From positions 517,598 through 581,597 of the forward strand of contig FXYJ02000001.1 in NCBI GenBank assembly GCA_900184925.1: 64,000 nt of DNA. Reading direction: 5' to 3'. Positions 53,901 to 62,881 of the stretch are shown here, piece after piece. The first letter of the stretch is position 1. Each line of letters starts with the position of its first letter. The position numbers were made by a program, and so were the translations under genes. This DNA is from Ruminococcaceae bacterium HV4-5-B5C. Lineage in GTDB: Bacteria; Bacillota; Clostridia; Oscillospirales; Acutalibacteraceae. Below the pieces are notes generated by a model that had not been told where the DNA came from, did not search any database, and was given only the letters and a program-made list of their open reading frames with translations.

Positions 53901-53929
53901 TTGACAAAGGAACGCGGCAATGCCATAAT
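53901..53929 (+). promoter_or_regulatory. Promoter of valS
   Basis: Perfect TTGACA (53901-53906), 17-base spacer and CATAAT (53924-53929). Only 72 bases separate the -10 from the valS ATG, which leaves no room for a T-box leader. Confidence 0.85.
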
Positions 53930-54001
53930 AGACAATACTTGCAAATATTGCAGAAAATCGGTGCCCACGGCGAGGCCCGAGGGACAGAGGAAGGGTAAAA
54001 C

Positions 54002-56626
54002 ATGAGCAGGGAATTGGCAAAAACCTACGATCCGCAGGAAGTGGAAGACAGGACTTACCGCTTCTGGCTTGAGAAAAAATATTTTCATGCGGTGCGTGAC
54101 CCGCAGAAAAAGCCGTACACCATCGTTATTCCGCCGCCGAACATCACCGGGCAGCTTCATATGGGACATGCCCTTGACGAAACGCTGCAGGATATTCTTA
54201 TCCGCTGGAGGAGAATGCAGGGCTACTGTGCTCTCTGGGTTCCCGGAACCGACCACGCCTCCATTGCAACGGAGGCGAAGATTGTCGAGGCCATGCGCAA
54301 AGAGGGTATCACAAAAGAGCAGATCGGCCGCGACGCGTTTCTGGAGCGTGCGTGGGACTGGAAAAAACAGTACGGCGGGCGCATTGTGGAACAGCTCAAA
54401 AAGCTCGGTTCCTCCTGCGATTGGGACCGCGAACGCTTTACGCTGGATGAAGGGTGCTCCAAAGCCGTCCGGGAAGTCTTCGTGCGCCTCTATGAAAAAG
54501 GCCTGATTTATCGCGGAGAGCGCATTATCAACTGGTGCCCGCACTGCAAGACCTCCATCTCCGATGCCGAGGTTGAGTTCGAGGAGCGCGACGGCTTCTT
54601 CTGGCACCTGCGTTATCCGTTCAAAGACGGCAGCGGCTACCTTGAGCTTGCAACGACGCGACCGGAAACGATGCTCGGCGATACCGCTGTGGCGGTTCAT
54701 CCCGAGGATGAACGCTATCAGAAACTTATTGGAAAAACGCTGATTCTTCCGCTTGTGGGCCGTGAAATTCCCGTCATTGCCGACGAATACGTGGAACGCG
54801 ATTTCGGAACCGGTGTGGTGAAGATTACTCCGGCGCACGACCCGAACGACTTTGAAGTCGGTCTGCGCCACCACCTCGAAGTCATCAATGTGATGAATGA
54901 CGATGGCAGCATCAGCGAAAACGGTGGAAAATATGCCGGAATGCCGGGTCTTGAAGCACGGAAGCAGATTGTTGCCGACCTGAAGGAACAGGGCTTCCTT
55001 GTGCGTGTGGAGCCGATCAAGCACAATGTCGGTTCGTGCTACCGCTGCGGAACAATTGTGGAACCGCGCGTCTCAAAGCAGTGGTTCGTGAAAATGAAGC
55101 CTCTCGCGGAGCCCGCCATTGAAGCGGTCAAGTCGGGAAAGACACAGTTTATTCCCGACCGTTACTCCAAAATTTATTACCACTGGATGGAGAATATCCG
55201 CGACTGGTGCATTTCCCGCCAGCTCTGGTGGGGCCACCGCATCCCGGCATGGTACTGCCAGGACTGTGGTGAGACCGTCGTTGCCCGTGAAGATCCCCAT
55301 GTCTGCCCGAAATGCGGCGGCACGCATCTGAAGCAGGACCCCGACACCCTCGACACATGGTTTTCTTCGGCGCTGTGGCCGTTCTCCACACTCGGCTGGC
55401 CGGACAAAACCCCGGACCTCGACTATTTCTACCCGACCGATACGCTCGTGACGGGGTATGATATTATTTTCTTCTGGGTTGCCCGCATGATCTTCTCCGG
55501 TGTGGAGCAGATGGGGGAAACGCCGTTTCACACGGTGCTCATTCATGGTCTGGTGCGCGACGAGCAGGGCCGCAAAATGAGCAAATCGCTCGGCAACGGC
55601 ATCGATCCGCTGAAGGTGATCGATCAGTTCGGCGCAGACGCGCTGCGCTTTACTCTTGCGACGGGCAACAGTCCCGGAAACGACATGCGCTATTCGCCGG
55701 ATAAGGTGGAGGCAAGCCGCAACTTCGCCAATAAGATCTGGAATGCCGCACGCTTCATCCTGATGAACCTCGAGGGACACGACGTTCCGAACAGCCTGCC
55801 TGAAGAACTTACTGTTGCGGACAAATGGATCGTCGATTCGTTCAACCGCACCGCGAAGGAAGTTACTGAGAACCTCGAGCATTTTGAACTTGGCATCGCC
55901 GTGCAGAAGCTGTACGACTTTCTGTGGGACGAGTTCTGCGACTGGTATATCGAAATTTCTAAAATCCGCTTGAATTCCGGCGACGAAGAAGCCGCTCAGA
56001 ACGCGCGCCGCGTGCTTGTGTGGGTGATGTCGTCGACGATGCAGCTCCTCCACCCGTTCATGCCGTTCATCACCGAAGAAATCTGGCAGGCCCTCCCGCA
56101 CAGCGGGGAATCCGTCATGGTCTCCAAATGGCCGGAATACGACGAATCCCGCAGCTTCCCGGAAGCCGCCGCTGAAATGGAAAAAATCATGGACGCAGTG
56201 CGCGCCGTGCGAAACCGCCGCTCCGAGATGAACGTTCCTCCGTCGCGCAGGACGCATCTGTACCTTGCAACGGCCGCGGAAGATACGTTCCGCGCGGGCG
56301 TCCCGATCTTTGAACGGCTTGCGTGGGCGAGTAAAGTGGAGATCGGCCCGTCCTTCGACCTTGAGGGCGCTGTGACGATCGTGACTCCCGACGCAAAGCT
56401 GTTTATCCCGACGGATGAACTTGTTGACAAAGAAGCCGAGCTTGCGCGCCTGACGAAAGAACTTGAATCTGCCCAAAAGCAGCTTGTGACTGCTTCAGCC
56501 AAGCTGAAGAACGAAAAGTTTCTCTCGAAGGCTCCCGCCAACGTCGTGGAAGGCGTTCGCCAGAATGCCGCCAAGCTGGAAGAGCATATTGCGCTTCTTG
56601 AATCCGGTATCAAAGAGATGCAGTAA
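54002..56626 (+). CDS. valS: Valyl-tRNA synthetase
   Basis: Charges tRNA-Val with valine. The 874-residue class I enzyme has the HIGH box in [14 protein letters not shown] near residue 45, the CP1 editing domain (about 190-345, with [19 protein letters not shown]), zinc-like [22 protein letters not shown] near 417, the KMSKS box in [11 protein letters not shown] near 525 and a C-terminal coiled coil (about 808-870). Length is normal. AGGAAGGG precedes the ATG. Confidence 0.98.
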   Translation: MSRELAKTYDPQEVEDRTYRFWLEKKYFHAVRDPQKKPYTIVIPPPNITGQLHMGHALDETLQDILIRWRRMQGYCALWVPGTDHASIATEAKIVEAMRKEGITKEQIGRDAFLERAWDWKKQYGGRIVEQLKKLGSSCDWDRERFTLDEGCSKAVREVFVRLYEKGLIYRGERIINWCPHCKTSISDAEVEFEERDGFFWHLRYPFKDGSGYLELATTRPETMLGDTAVAVHPEDERYQKLIGKTLILPLVGREIPVIADEYVERDFGTGVVKITPAHDPNDFEVGLRHHLEVINVMNDDGSISENGGKYAGMPGLEARKQIVADLKEQGFLVRVEPIKHNVGSCYRCGTIVEPRVSKQWFVKMKPLAEPAIEAVKSGKTQFIPDRYSKIYYHWMENIRDWCISRQLWWGHRIPAWYCQDCGETVVAREDPHVCPKCGGTHLKQDPDTLDTWFSSALWPFSTLGWPDKTPDLDYFYPTDTLVTGYDIIFFWVARMIFSGVEQMGETPFHTVLIHGLVRDEQGRKMSKSLGNGIDPLKVIDQFGADALRFTLATGNSPGNDMRYSPDKVEASRNFANKIWNAARFILMNLEGHDVPNSLPEELTVADKWIVDSFNRTAKEVTENLEHFELGIAVQKLYDFLWDEFCDWYIEISKIRLNSGDEEAAQNARRVLVWVMSSTMQLLHPFMPFITEEIWQALPHSGESVMVSKWPEYDESRSFPEAAAEMEKIMDAVRAVRNRRSEMNVPPSRRTHLYLATAAEDTFRAGVPIFERLAWASKVEIGPSFDLEGAVTIVTPDAKLFIPTDELVDKEAELARLTKELESAQKQLVTASAKLKNEKFLSKAPANVVEGVRQNAAKLEEHIALLESGIKEMQ

Positions 56627-56631
56627 AATTC

Positions 56632-56675
56632 GAGCCGCTTCCGGCCTTTTGGGCGGGGAGCGGCTTGCCGTTTTT
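56632..56675 (+). terminator. Terminator-like hairpin after valS
   Basis: AGCCGCT (56632-56638) and AGCGGCT (56660-56666) with inner CC/GG pairs, followed by TGCCGTTTTT. The next small gene starts 40 bases later. Confidence 0.7.
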
Positions 56676-56713
56676 CAAGCCGGCATGACTGCCGGGGAAA
56701 GTGAGTGTAAAAA

Positions 56714-56938
56714 ATGAGCAAATATGATCCTCTGTGGAAATATCTTGCGGAATGCGGGAAAGACCAGACCATGCTCTCCTTTGAAGACATTCGGAACATT
56801 GTCGGCTTCGAGCTTGACCACAGTTTTTTGAATTTCAAAAAAGAATTGCTGCAGTATGGGTATCAGGTCGGGAAGATTTCGCTGAAGGGGAAGACTGTCA
56901 TCTTTCTGAAAACCGGGGCAGAAGAAACAAAGCCCTGA
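56714..56938 (+). CDS. Small conserved-looking protein between valS and folC, unknown
   Basis: A 74-residue protein with no domain I can name. It begins SKYDPLWKYLAECGKDQ, then an acidic helix (FEDIRNIVGFELDHSFL), then a lysine-rich end, a pattern that resembles short winged-helix-like proteins found in bacterial genomes as stand-alone genes. There is GTGAGTG but no strong ribosome site before the ATG. It lies between valS and folC, which are commonly linked in Firmicutes. Confidence 0.65.
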   Translation: MSKYDPLWKYLAECGKDQTMLSFEDIRNIVGFELDHSFLNFKKELLQYGYQVGKISLKGKTVIFLKTGAEETKP

Positions 56939-57011
56939 TTCTGCAAACCCCGAAGCGATGCGGAAGGAACTGCCTTCCGACCGAAAATCCATTTAACTTT
57001 TGGAGCCTTTT

Positions 57012-58328
57012 ATGACATACGAAGAAACTCTTGAAAAAATTGACACCTATCACCGGCTCAGCCGGGAACCGGGCCTTGCATGCATCACGGAACTTCTGTC
57101 ACGTCTGGGAAACCCGCAGAGCGGTTTGAACTTTGTTCACGTCGCGGGTACAAACGGAAAGGGAACGACAAGTACGCTGATTGCCTCCGTTCTGACGGGG
57201 GCTGGGTATCGCACCGGGCTGTACCTGTCGCCGCATGTTTGTGATTTTCGCGAGCGAATTCAGCTTAGCGGAGAGATGATTCCGCGTGATGAGCTTGTTT
57301 CCGCAGCTGAGCGCGTTTTTGCCGAAGCGGACGAAATGCTTACTGATGGCAGGCAGATCACGGAATTCGAACTGATCACCGCCATTGCACTTCTCTGGTT
57401 TTCCGAGCGGAAGTGCGACGTGGTTGTGCTTGAGGTCGGTCTGGGCGGACGTTTCGACGCGACGAATGTCATCCAAGACCCTCTGGTTTCCGTTATTGCA
57501 TCCATTTCGCTCGACCATACCGAAATCCTCGGCGACACGCTTGCAAAAATTGCGTGGGAAAAATGCGGCATTTTGAAGCCCGGCCGCCCGGCTGTCTGTA
57601 GCCCCGGCGAGCCTCCCGAGGCGCTGGAGGTGATCCGGCGGACCGCGCTGGAACGCGGGTGCCTGCTGACCGAAGCTTCCGTGTCTTCGATCAGCATTCT
57701 CGGTTCCGACCTTTCGGGAACCGAACTCGATTTCGGCGGGACGGTGCTGCATCTGCCGTTTCTCGGGGAACATCAGGCAGAGAACGCCGCCTGCGCGCTT
57801 GCGGCACTTGGAATCCTGTGCGCTGAGGGGTGGAAGATTGCTCCGGACGCGCTGCAAAAGGGTTTTTCTTCCGCCCGGCTGCCGGCGCGGCTCGAGGTAC
57901 TTTCGGAAGAACCGCCGGTGCTGCTCGACGGCGCCCACAATCCGGGAGGCACGGCGGCTCTTGCAGCCGCACTGCGCCGGTATCTGCCGGGACGAAAAAT
58001 TGTCGCCGTCATGGGCATGATGGCGGACAAAGACGCCAGGCAGGCCGTCGAAAATCTGCGCGGTCTTTTTTCGAGGGTGGTCGCCGTTGTCCCCCCTTCC
58101 CCGCGCGGTATGAGGGCGGAAGATTTTGCGTCTCTCTGGCGTCGGACGGGGGTGCGGGCAGACGCGGCGGCGGATGCGCAGTCCGCTCTTCGGCTTGCGT
58201 TTTCTTCCTTGGAACCGGGCGGCGCTCTTGTCGTTTGCGGCTCGCTTTACCTTGCGGGCGAACTGCGCGGTCCGATTCAGGAAACGATTGCGCAGCATCG
58301 AATTCTCGAAAATCGGAAGAAAAAATAG
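57012..58328 (+). CDS. folC: Folylpolyglutamate/dihydrofolate synthase FolC
   Basis: Adds glutamate to dihydropteroate or folates; a Mur-ligase relative. The 438 residues have the P-loop GTNGKGTTST at 46-55, the SPHVCDFRERIQL segment near 75, EVGLGGRFDATN near 141, DHTEILG near 170 and DGAHNPGGTAAL near 304. The ATG at 57012 has GGAG before it; an upstream TTG at 57000 is in frame. valS-folC order is conserved. Functionally it would trap the folate imported by FolT, coded in this window under a THF riboswitch. Confidence 0.95.
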   Translation: MTYEETLEKIDTYHRLSREPGLACITELLSRLGNPQSGLNFVHVAGTNGKGTTSTLIASVLTGAGYRTGLYLSPHVCDFRERIQLSGEMIPRDELVSAAERVFAEADEMLTDGRQITEFELITAIALLWFSERKCDVVVLEVGLGGRFDATNVIQDPLVSVIASISLDHTEILGDTLAKIAWEKCGILKPGRPAVCSPGEPPEALEVIRRTALERGCLLTEASVSSISILGSDLSGTELDFGGTVLHLPFLGEHQAENAACALAALGILCAEGWKIAPDALQKGFSSARLPARLEVLSEEPPVLLDGAHNPGGTAALAAALRRYLPGRKIVAVMGMMADKDARQAVENLRGLFSRVVAVVPPSPRGMRAEDFASLWRRTGVRADAAADAQSALRLAFSSLEPGGALVVCGSLYLAGELRGPIQETIAQHRILENRKKK

Positions 58329-58445
58329 CCTGTCCTCAAATTTCGAGCAAAATTTCAGCCCTCATCCATTATTTTATGGATGGGGGTATTGTTTTGCCCG
58401 CGCGGGGCAAAATAAATAAATCTGTAATTTCGGGAGGTGCCCTTT
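58329..58445 (+). promoter_or_regulatory. Leader of the spoIIA operon with two hairpins
   Basis: CATCCAT (58363-58369) with ATGGATG (58376-58382), and TTTTGCCC (58392-58399) with GGGCAAAA (58405-58412). The second is followed by an A/T-rich run and may end the folC transcript. No confident sigma-H promoter was found by eye. Confidence 0.4.
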
Positions 58446-58778
58446 ATGGGTGTCAGGCTGATTCTCAAAAACAGCGTGCTGACGGCCGTCCTGAGCGGGG
58501 AGATTGACCATCACTCTGCGCGGGAAATTCGCACGGAGATTGATTCCACTGCGGCGAAAGTGAAACCGGAGACTCTGATTCTGGATTTCTCCGCCGTGCG
58601 GTTTATGGACAGCTCCGGCATTGGACTGATCATGGGGCGGTGCAAACTGATGCAGGCATGGAACGGGCTTGTGGAGATCCACAACCTGCCGCCGAATGTG
58701 GAACGGATTGTATCTCTTGCCGGGCTCGAAAGCCTGTGCACAATCAAAAGGGGGACTGTTGATGAAAGCGCTGAATGA
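58446..58778 (+). CDS. spoIIAA: Anti-sigma-F factor antagonist SpoIIAA
   Basis: A 110-residue STAS-domain protein. In the forespore, unphosphorylated SpoIIAA binds SpoIIAB and frees sigma-F. The phosphorylation site is in MDSSGIG (D55-S56-S57), corresponding to the serine phosphorylated by SpoIIAB in Bacillus. GGGAGGTG precedes the ATG at 58446. It overlaps spoIIAB by 17 bases and starts the classic three-gene operon. Confidence 0.94.
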   Translation: MGVRLILKNSVLTAVLSGEIDHHSAREIRTEIDSTAAKVKPETLILDFSAVRFMDSSGIGLIMGRCKLMQAWNGLVEIHNLPPNVERIVSLAGLESLCTIKRGTVDESAE

Positions 58779-59208
58779 AATGGAACTTTCCTTTCCGAGC
58801 TGTTCTGCCAATGAGGGGTTTGCCCGAGCTGCCGTTTCCGCTTTTGTCGCGCAGCTGGACCCCACTGTCGACGAACTTTGTGATATCAAGACGGCGGTTT
58901 CCGAAGCCGTCACCAACTGCATTGTTCACGCTTACCGCAGCACGATCGGAATTGTCTACATAAGCTGCCGGATTTTTGAAAACGGCAGGATTGTGGTCAA
59001 GGTGCGGGACAAGGGCTGTGGTATCGAGGACATCGAGCAGGCGATGCAGCCGATGTTCACCACTGCGGAGGGGGAACGCGCGGGGCTTGGTTTCGCGGTG
59101 ATGGAAAGTTTTACGGACCGTCTTCATGTTTCGTCGCGGCTCGGGAAAGGAACTTCCGTGATCCTTGAGAAAACAATCCGGCGCCGTCCTGCGGAAAATG
59201 GACAGTGA
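58762..59208 (+). CDS. spoIIAB: Anti-sigma-F factor/kinase SpoIIAB
   Basis: A 148-residue GHKL serine kinase that holds sigma-F inactive and phosphorylates SpoIIAA. N-box AVSEAVTNCIVHAY near residue 45, G1 VRDKGCGIED near 82 and G2 region GERAGLGFAVM near 107 are present. AAGGGGG precedes the ATG. It overlaps sigF by 11 bases, so the inhibitor and its sigma are co-translated, as expected for 1:1 control. Confidence 0.94.
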   Translation: MKALNEMELSFPSCSANEGFARAAVSAFVAQLDPTVDELCDIKTAVSEAVTNCIVHAYRSTIGIVYISCRIFENGRIVVKVRDKGCGIEDIEQAMQPMFTTAEGERAGLGFAVMESFTDRLHVSSRLGKGTSVILEKTIRRRPAENGQ

Positions 59209-59848
59209 CCGCGCCGTCCGGGAAAACGTAGGCCTCGTTCATGCCTGTGCGCGTCATTTTAAGGGACGCGGCATTGAGTACGACGACCTGTTTCAGGCGG
59301 GCTGCCTCGGCCTTGTCAAGGCGGCGTCCAATTTTGACGAAACGCGGGGCGTTCGCTTTTCAACTTATGCTGTCCCCGTGATCCTCGGCGAGATGAAGCG
59401 CCTGTTCCGGGACGGCGGCGCGGTGAAAGTCGGGCGCGGCCTGAAAGAGCTTTCAATGCGTGCCATGAAGGAGTCGGCGGCGTTTGCCGAACGGGAGGGA
59501 CGTTCTCCCGCAATCAGCGAACTGGCTCAGATCCTCGGCGTAGAGCCGTCTGAGGCCGCCGAAGCTCTCGGTGCGGCGCAAACACCGCTCTCCCTTACTG
59601 CAGACGATGACGAAGGGGGAGGGCAGATCGACGTCGGCGTGGAACCGGAGGACGATAAAATCGCGGAACTGCTTTCCCTGAAGCAGGTTGTGACGGAGCT
59701 GGAACCCCAGGACCGGAAGATCATAGTCTTCCGGTATTTCAAAAGCCGCACACAAACTGAAACGGCCAATGCTCTCGGCATGACGCAGGTGCAGGTTTCC
59801 CGGAGGGAAAAGAAAATTCTGAGTGAGCTTCGCGAGAAGCTTTCTTAG
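59198..59848 (+). CDS. sigF: RNA polymerase sigma-F factor (SpoIIAC)
   Basis: Forespore-specific sigma factor of about 216 residues. Region 2 (NVGLVHACARHFKGRGIEYDDLFQAGCLGLVKA near residue 10, then FSTYAVPVILGEMKR), region 3 and the region 4 helix-turn-helix (QTETANALGMTQVQVSRREKKIL near 185) are clear. It starts about 35-40 residues later than Bacillus SigF, right at region 2; the ATG at 59198 has only a weak site, and a TTG at 59165 adds just 11 residues. Gene context leaves little doubt about identity. Confidence 0.92.
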   Translation: MDSDRAVRENVGLVHACARHFKGRGIEYDDLFQAGCLGLVKAASNFDETRGVRFSTYAVPVILGEMKRLFRDGGAVKVGRGLKELSMRAMKESAAFAEREGRSPAISELAQILGVEPSEAAEALGAAQTPLSLTADDDEGGGQIDVGVEPEDDKIAELLSLKQVVTELEPQDRKIIVFRYFKSRTQTETANALGMTQVQVSRREKKILSELREKLS

Positions 59849-59852
59849 TGAA

Positions 59853-59896
59853 AAGAAGGCCCTTTCCCGGCTGCAAGGCTGGGAAAGAGCCTTCTG
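59853..59896 (+). terminator. Hairpin after sigF
   Basis: AGAAGGC-CTTTCCC-GC pairs with GC-GGGAAAG-GCCTTCT around TGCAAG, an 18-pair stem with small mismatches; there is no long T run, so it may act as a weak terminator. Confidence 0.65.
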
Positions 59897-59931
59897 TGCA
59901 TAGCGGTCACATCTTACAGATAGAGGGAATA

Positions 59932-59959
59932 TTGCAATTCCAACGGTCTGAGTTATAAT
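59932..59959 (+). promoter_or_regulatory. Promoter of the Hsp70-J pair
   Basis: TTGCAA (59932-59937), 16-base spacer and perfect TATAAT (59954-59959), 34 bases before the GTG. No CIRCE site is present. Confidence 0.72.
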
Positions 59960-59993
59960 AATTTCAGAATGAGAATCGGCAGGGGGAATTGGT

Positions 59994-61697
59994 GTGGCGG
60001 TAATCGGTATTGATTTAGGTACGACCAACAGTCTGGCGGCTGTCTGGCGCGATGGAAAAAGTGAACTGATCCCAAATTCATACGGGGAATATCTGACCCC
60101 GTCAGTCGTCAGCGTCGACGAGAATGATGAGATTCTGATCGGCAAAGTTGCAAAGGAGAGGCTTATCACTTATCCGGACAGAACGGCTTCCAGTTTTAAA
60201 CGGTATATGGGGACGGACAAGACTTATTCCCTTGGGTCGCATACTTTCCGTGCGGAAGACCTGTCGTCGTTTATTATCCGCCAGCTGAAAGCAGATGCTG
60301 AGGCGTACCTAAAAGAGCCGGTGACCGAGGCGGTCATCAGTGTCCCTGCCTATTTTAACGATAACCAGCGCTCATCAACCAAGCTCGCGGGCGTGCTTGC
60401 AGGTCTTACTGTGGAGCGCATCATCAACGAGCCTTCGGCTGCCGCGATTGCCAGCCGGGATGAGGAGGATTCTGAAAACACCTTCCTGATCTTTGACCTC
60501 GGCGGCGGAACACTGGATGTTTCAATTGTCGAGACATTTGAGAACATCATTGAAATCATTGCGATTTCCGGCGACAATCATTTGGGGGGCGACGACTTTA
60601 ACGCGGCCATTGCGGAACGGTTCTACCATACATATCCGGAACTGAGCAGTGTGCTGACCACGCAGGAGAGAAACACAATGCTGCGTCTGACGGAACGCTG
60701 CAAGATAGCGCTGTCTTCCCAGAGCATGGCAGGCTTTGTGTACGATTACCATGGGAAGCAGTATGAAATGATGCTGAATCAGGAGCAGCTGATCGAGTGC
60801 TGCGCTTCTCTTTTTGTGCGGATTGAAAAAGTGATTCTCCATGCGCTTCGCGACAGCGGGAAGACGGTCGACGATATTGACGAAATCGTGCTGGTCGGCG
60901 GCTCAAGCAAAATGCCGTCGATTCAAAAGTATCTGGAGCACCTGACCGGCCGGAAACTGATCAGCCGCGTTTCGCCGGATTACGCGGTTGCCATTGGCGC
61001 AGGTATTGTTTCTGGGATCAAAAGCCGCAGCGATGGGGTCAAAGATCTTGTTCTGACTGATATCTGTCCTTTTTCGCTCGGCGTGGATGTCTGGGATGAT
61101 GCAGCAGGCAAAGCGGTTTTTGACCCGATTATTGAGCGTAATACGCCTCTTCCCACAAGTAATATTCATACCTTTTGCACGCGCAGAGATTATCAGAAAT
61201 CCATTGAGATGTCAATTTATCAGGGCGAATCCCTGAATGTGGAAAACGACCTGCTGCTTGACAAATGTACCATTCGGGTTCCGTCGGCAACCGCCGGGAA
61301 AAATCCAATCAAAGTCTGTTTCACCTATGATATCAACGGAATCCTTGACGTAGAGGTACAGCCCGCGCCGGGAGCCAAGCCATACAAGAAGCTGATTGTC
61401 AATGAAAATGCCCTGTCAAAGGTTGAAATTGAACAGCATCTCGCAGAGCTGCGGGAGATGAAATTAAACCCGGATGGGCAGGACGAAAACAGCCTCCTTC
61501 TGGCGAGGGGAGAGAGGCTTTACGCTGAAAACTCCGGGCAGATTCGGAATGCGGTTGCTGAGGGACTTAATGGATTCCGCACGGCGCTGAGCCAGCATAA
61601 GATTCTTGAAATTGAAAGAACGAAGCGCAGGCTGTCAGAAATGTTTGACCGGATTGAAGAAGCGAACTTTGGCCTGAACGAAGAAGGTTTGGTATGA
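59994..61697 (+). CDS. hscC: Hsp70-family chaperone, HscC-like
   Basis: A 567-residue Hsp70, shorter than DnaK (about 610). The nucleotide-binding domain is intact: IGIDLGTTNS at 4-13, VPAYFNDNQRSSTKLAG near 118, IFDLGGGTLDVSIVE near 165, LVGGSSKMPSIQ near 302. The substrate domain is short, with a lid that ends near residue 560. The pattern (SSFKRYMGTDKTY; lack of the long DnaK C-terminal tail) is that of HscC, whose partners in E. coli are the membrane J proteins DjlB and DjlC. The start is GTG at 59994 with AGGGGGAA. The stop overlaps a J-domain gene by 4 bases. Confidence 0.85.
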   Translation: MAVIGIDLGTTNSLAAVWRDGKSELIPNSYGEYLTPSVVSVDENDEILIGKVAKERLITYPDRTASSFKRYMGTDKTYSLGSHTFRAEDLSSFIIRQLKADAEAYLKEPVTEAVISVPAYFNDNQRSSTKLAGVLAGLTVERIINEPSAAAIASRDEEDSENTFLIFDLGGGTLDVSIVETFENIIEIIAISGDNHLGGDDFNAAIAERFYHTYPELSSVLTTQERNTMLRLTERCKIALSSQSMAGFVYDYHGKQYEMMLNQEQLIECCASLFVRIEKVILHALRDSGKTVDDIDEIVLVGGSSKMPSIQKYLEHLTGRKLISRVSPDYAVAIGAGIVSGIKSRSDGVKDLVLTDICPFSLGVDVWDDAAGKAVFDPIIERNTPLPTSNIHTFCTRRDYQKSIEMSIYQGESLNVENDLLLDKCTIRVPSATAGKNPIKVCFTYDINGILDVEVQPAPGAKPYKKLIVNENALSKVEIEQHLAELREMKLNPDGQDENSLLLARGERLYAENSGQIRNAVAEGLNGFRTALSQHKILEIERTKRRLSEMFDRIEEANFGLNEEGLV

Positions 61698-62854
61698 ACT
61701 GCTGGGAAGTCCTTGGAATCTCCCCGACTGAAGACCAGCACCAGATAAAAAAAGCGTACGCACATGCCGCGACGCTTCATCACCCCGAGGATGACCCGGA
61801 TGGTTTTCAAGTTGTTTACCGTGCTTTTAAGCAAGCAATGGCCTTCGCGAAGCAAAGCGCCAAAATGTCTGCGAGGCTTTCTGTCAACCGGGAGGCGGTG
61901 ATTCCATCCTCAAATGAGCGTGTCAGCCCGCAGATTCAGGAAGAGAATTCACAGGAACAACCTGATTTTGACACATCTTTACTGCAAGGGGCGGCAAGTG
62001 CAGAAAAAAATATGGCGTCATGCCAGTCGGCTGTGGGGGTAGAAACAAATTCTCAGGGGGACGAGTGTGACTACGAGGGTGTAATCCTTCGCGGGAAAGC
62101 TGAGGAAAAGAAAAAGATCAAGGCCGTTTTGGAAAGAATGGATCTGAATTACCAGAAAAGAAAATGTTCGCATAGCGCAAAAATGTGGAAGCAATGCTTT
62201 TCTTCCGCGGAATTTCTGTCACTTCGCGGCAATGAAGAATTTACGAGCCAGTTTCTGACGTATCAGATGGATCACATTGATATCAAACCATTCGATTGGG
62301 TCAGAGTTTTCGCGCCGATGTTTCGGGAGTGGCTGTATTATTGGCCTGTTGGCGAGCTGAGCGAAAAATTCCACTTTTTACTGCGCCAGAGAAACAAATA
62401 CGGGTTCGTAAAAAAGCCGACAACACGCAGAACGGCAAAAATACGTTTTGTCAGCATTTTTCTTTGCGTGCTGGTTCTATATGGAGCAATTGGGGCAATC
62501 CTTGGCCGTAACAATTCCAATTCAAAAAATTCCTCAAGCATGCCCAGCGTCTCTGTTCCCGTCTTCAAACTATCGCCCAATACTGAGCTCGGATATCTCT
62601 TTGAAATTGAAGATGTACTGATCGGAGCGGAAAATCACACGGATTATTCCAAACTGCAAAAGAAATGCGAGGACTTGGGAGTCAGCCGTGAAAAATATGA
62701 GCAGATGCAGGCGGAATACGCAGCAGGTGACAAGAAATCCTTCGATCGTGACCAGAACGAAATCATAGATCGCAATTCAAAAAACAGAAGCAGTTCCTCT
62801 GGGAAAATAACGGCACAGAGTGAACCGGCAGCAGAAAAGCAGGGCCCCGACTGA
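61694..62854 (+). CDS. Membrane J-domain protein, DjlB/DjlC-like, with HPE instead of HPD
   Basis: A 386-residue protein. The N-terminal J-domain (about 1-55: WEVLGISPTEDQHQIKKAYA, then LHHPEDDPDGFQVVYRAF) has HPEDDPDGF where the canonical HPD would stand, a form known from HscC-dedicated J proteins. A low-complexity charged region (60-125) and a second helical region (135-235) follow. One membrane helix lies at about 250-270 (FVSIFLCVLVLYGAIGAIL), and an outer tail of 115 residues ends in Ser-rich and acidic stretches. It is translationally coupled to the Hsp70, so they should act as a pair at the membrane. The substrate is unknown. Confidence 0.85.
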   Translation: MNCWEVLGISPTEDQHQIKKAYAHAATLHHPEDDPDGFQVVYRAFKQAMAFAKQSAKMSARLSVNREAVIPSSNERVSPQIQEENSQEQPDFDTSLLQGAASAEKNMASCQSAVGVETNSQGDECDYEGVILRGKAEEKKKIKAVLERMDLNYQKRKCSHSAKMWKQCFSSAEFLSLRGNEEFTSQFLTYQMDHIDIKPFDWVRVFAPMFREWLYYWPVGELSEKFHFLLRQRNKYGFVKKPTTRRTAKIRFVSIFLCVLVLYGAIGAILGRNNSNSKNSSSMPSVSVPVFKLSPNTELGYLFEIEDVLIGAENHTDYSKLQKKCEDLGVSREKYEQMQAEYAAGDKKSFDRDQNEIIDRNSKNRSSSSGKITAQSEPAAEKQGPD

Positions 62855-62870
62855 AAGCGGAGCCCTGCTT
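62837..62870. terminator. Hairpin terminator shared by the J-protein gene and metA
   Basis: AAGCAGGGC (62837-62845) and GCCCTGCTT (62862-62870); the J-protein stop codon lies in the loop. It stands between convergent genes. Confidence 0.8.
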
Positions 62871-62881
62871 CAATAGATGTG

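Noticed and set aside
53898..54001. Possible T-box leader of valS
   Set aside because: The space between promoter and start is too short and no AGGGTGGNACCGCG-like core was found.
55073..56476. A 467-codon minus-strand open frame
   Set aside because: Antisense to valS; no protein family recognisable.
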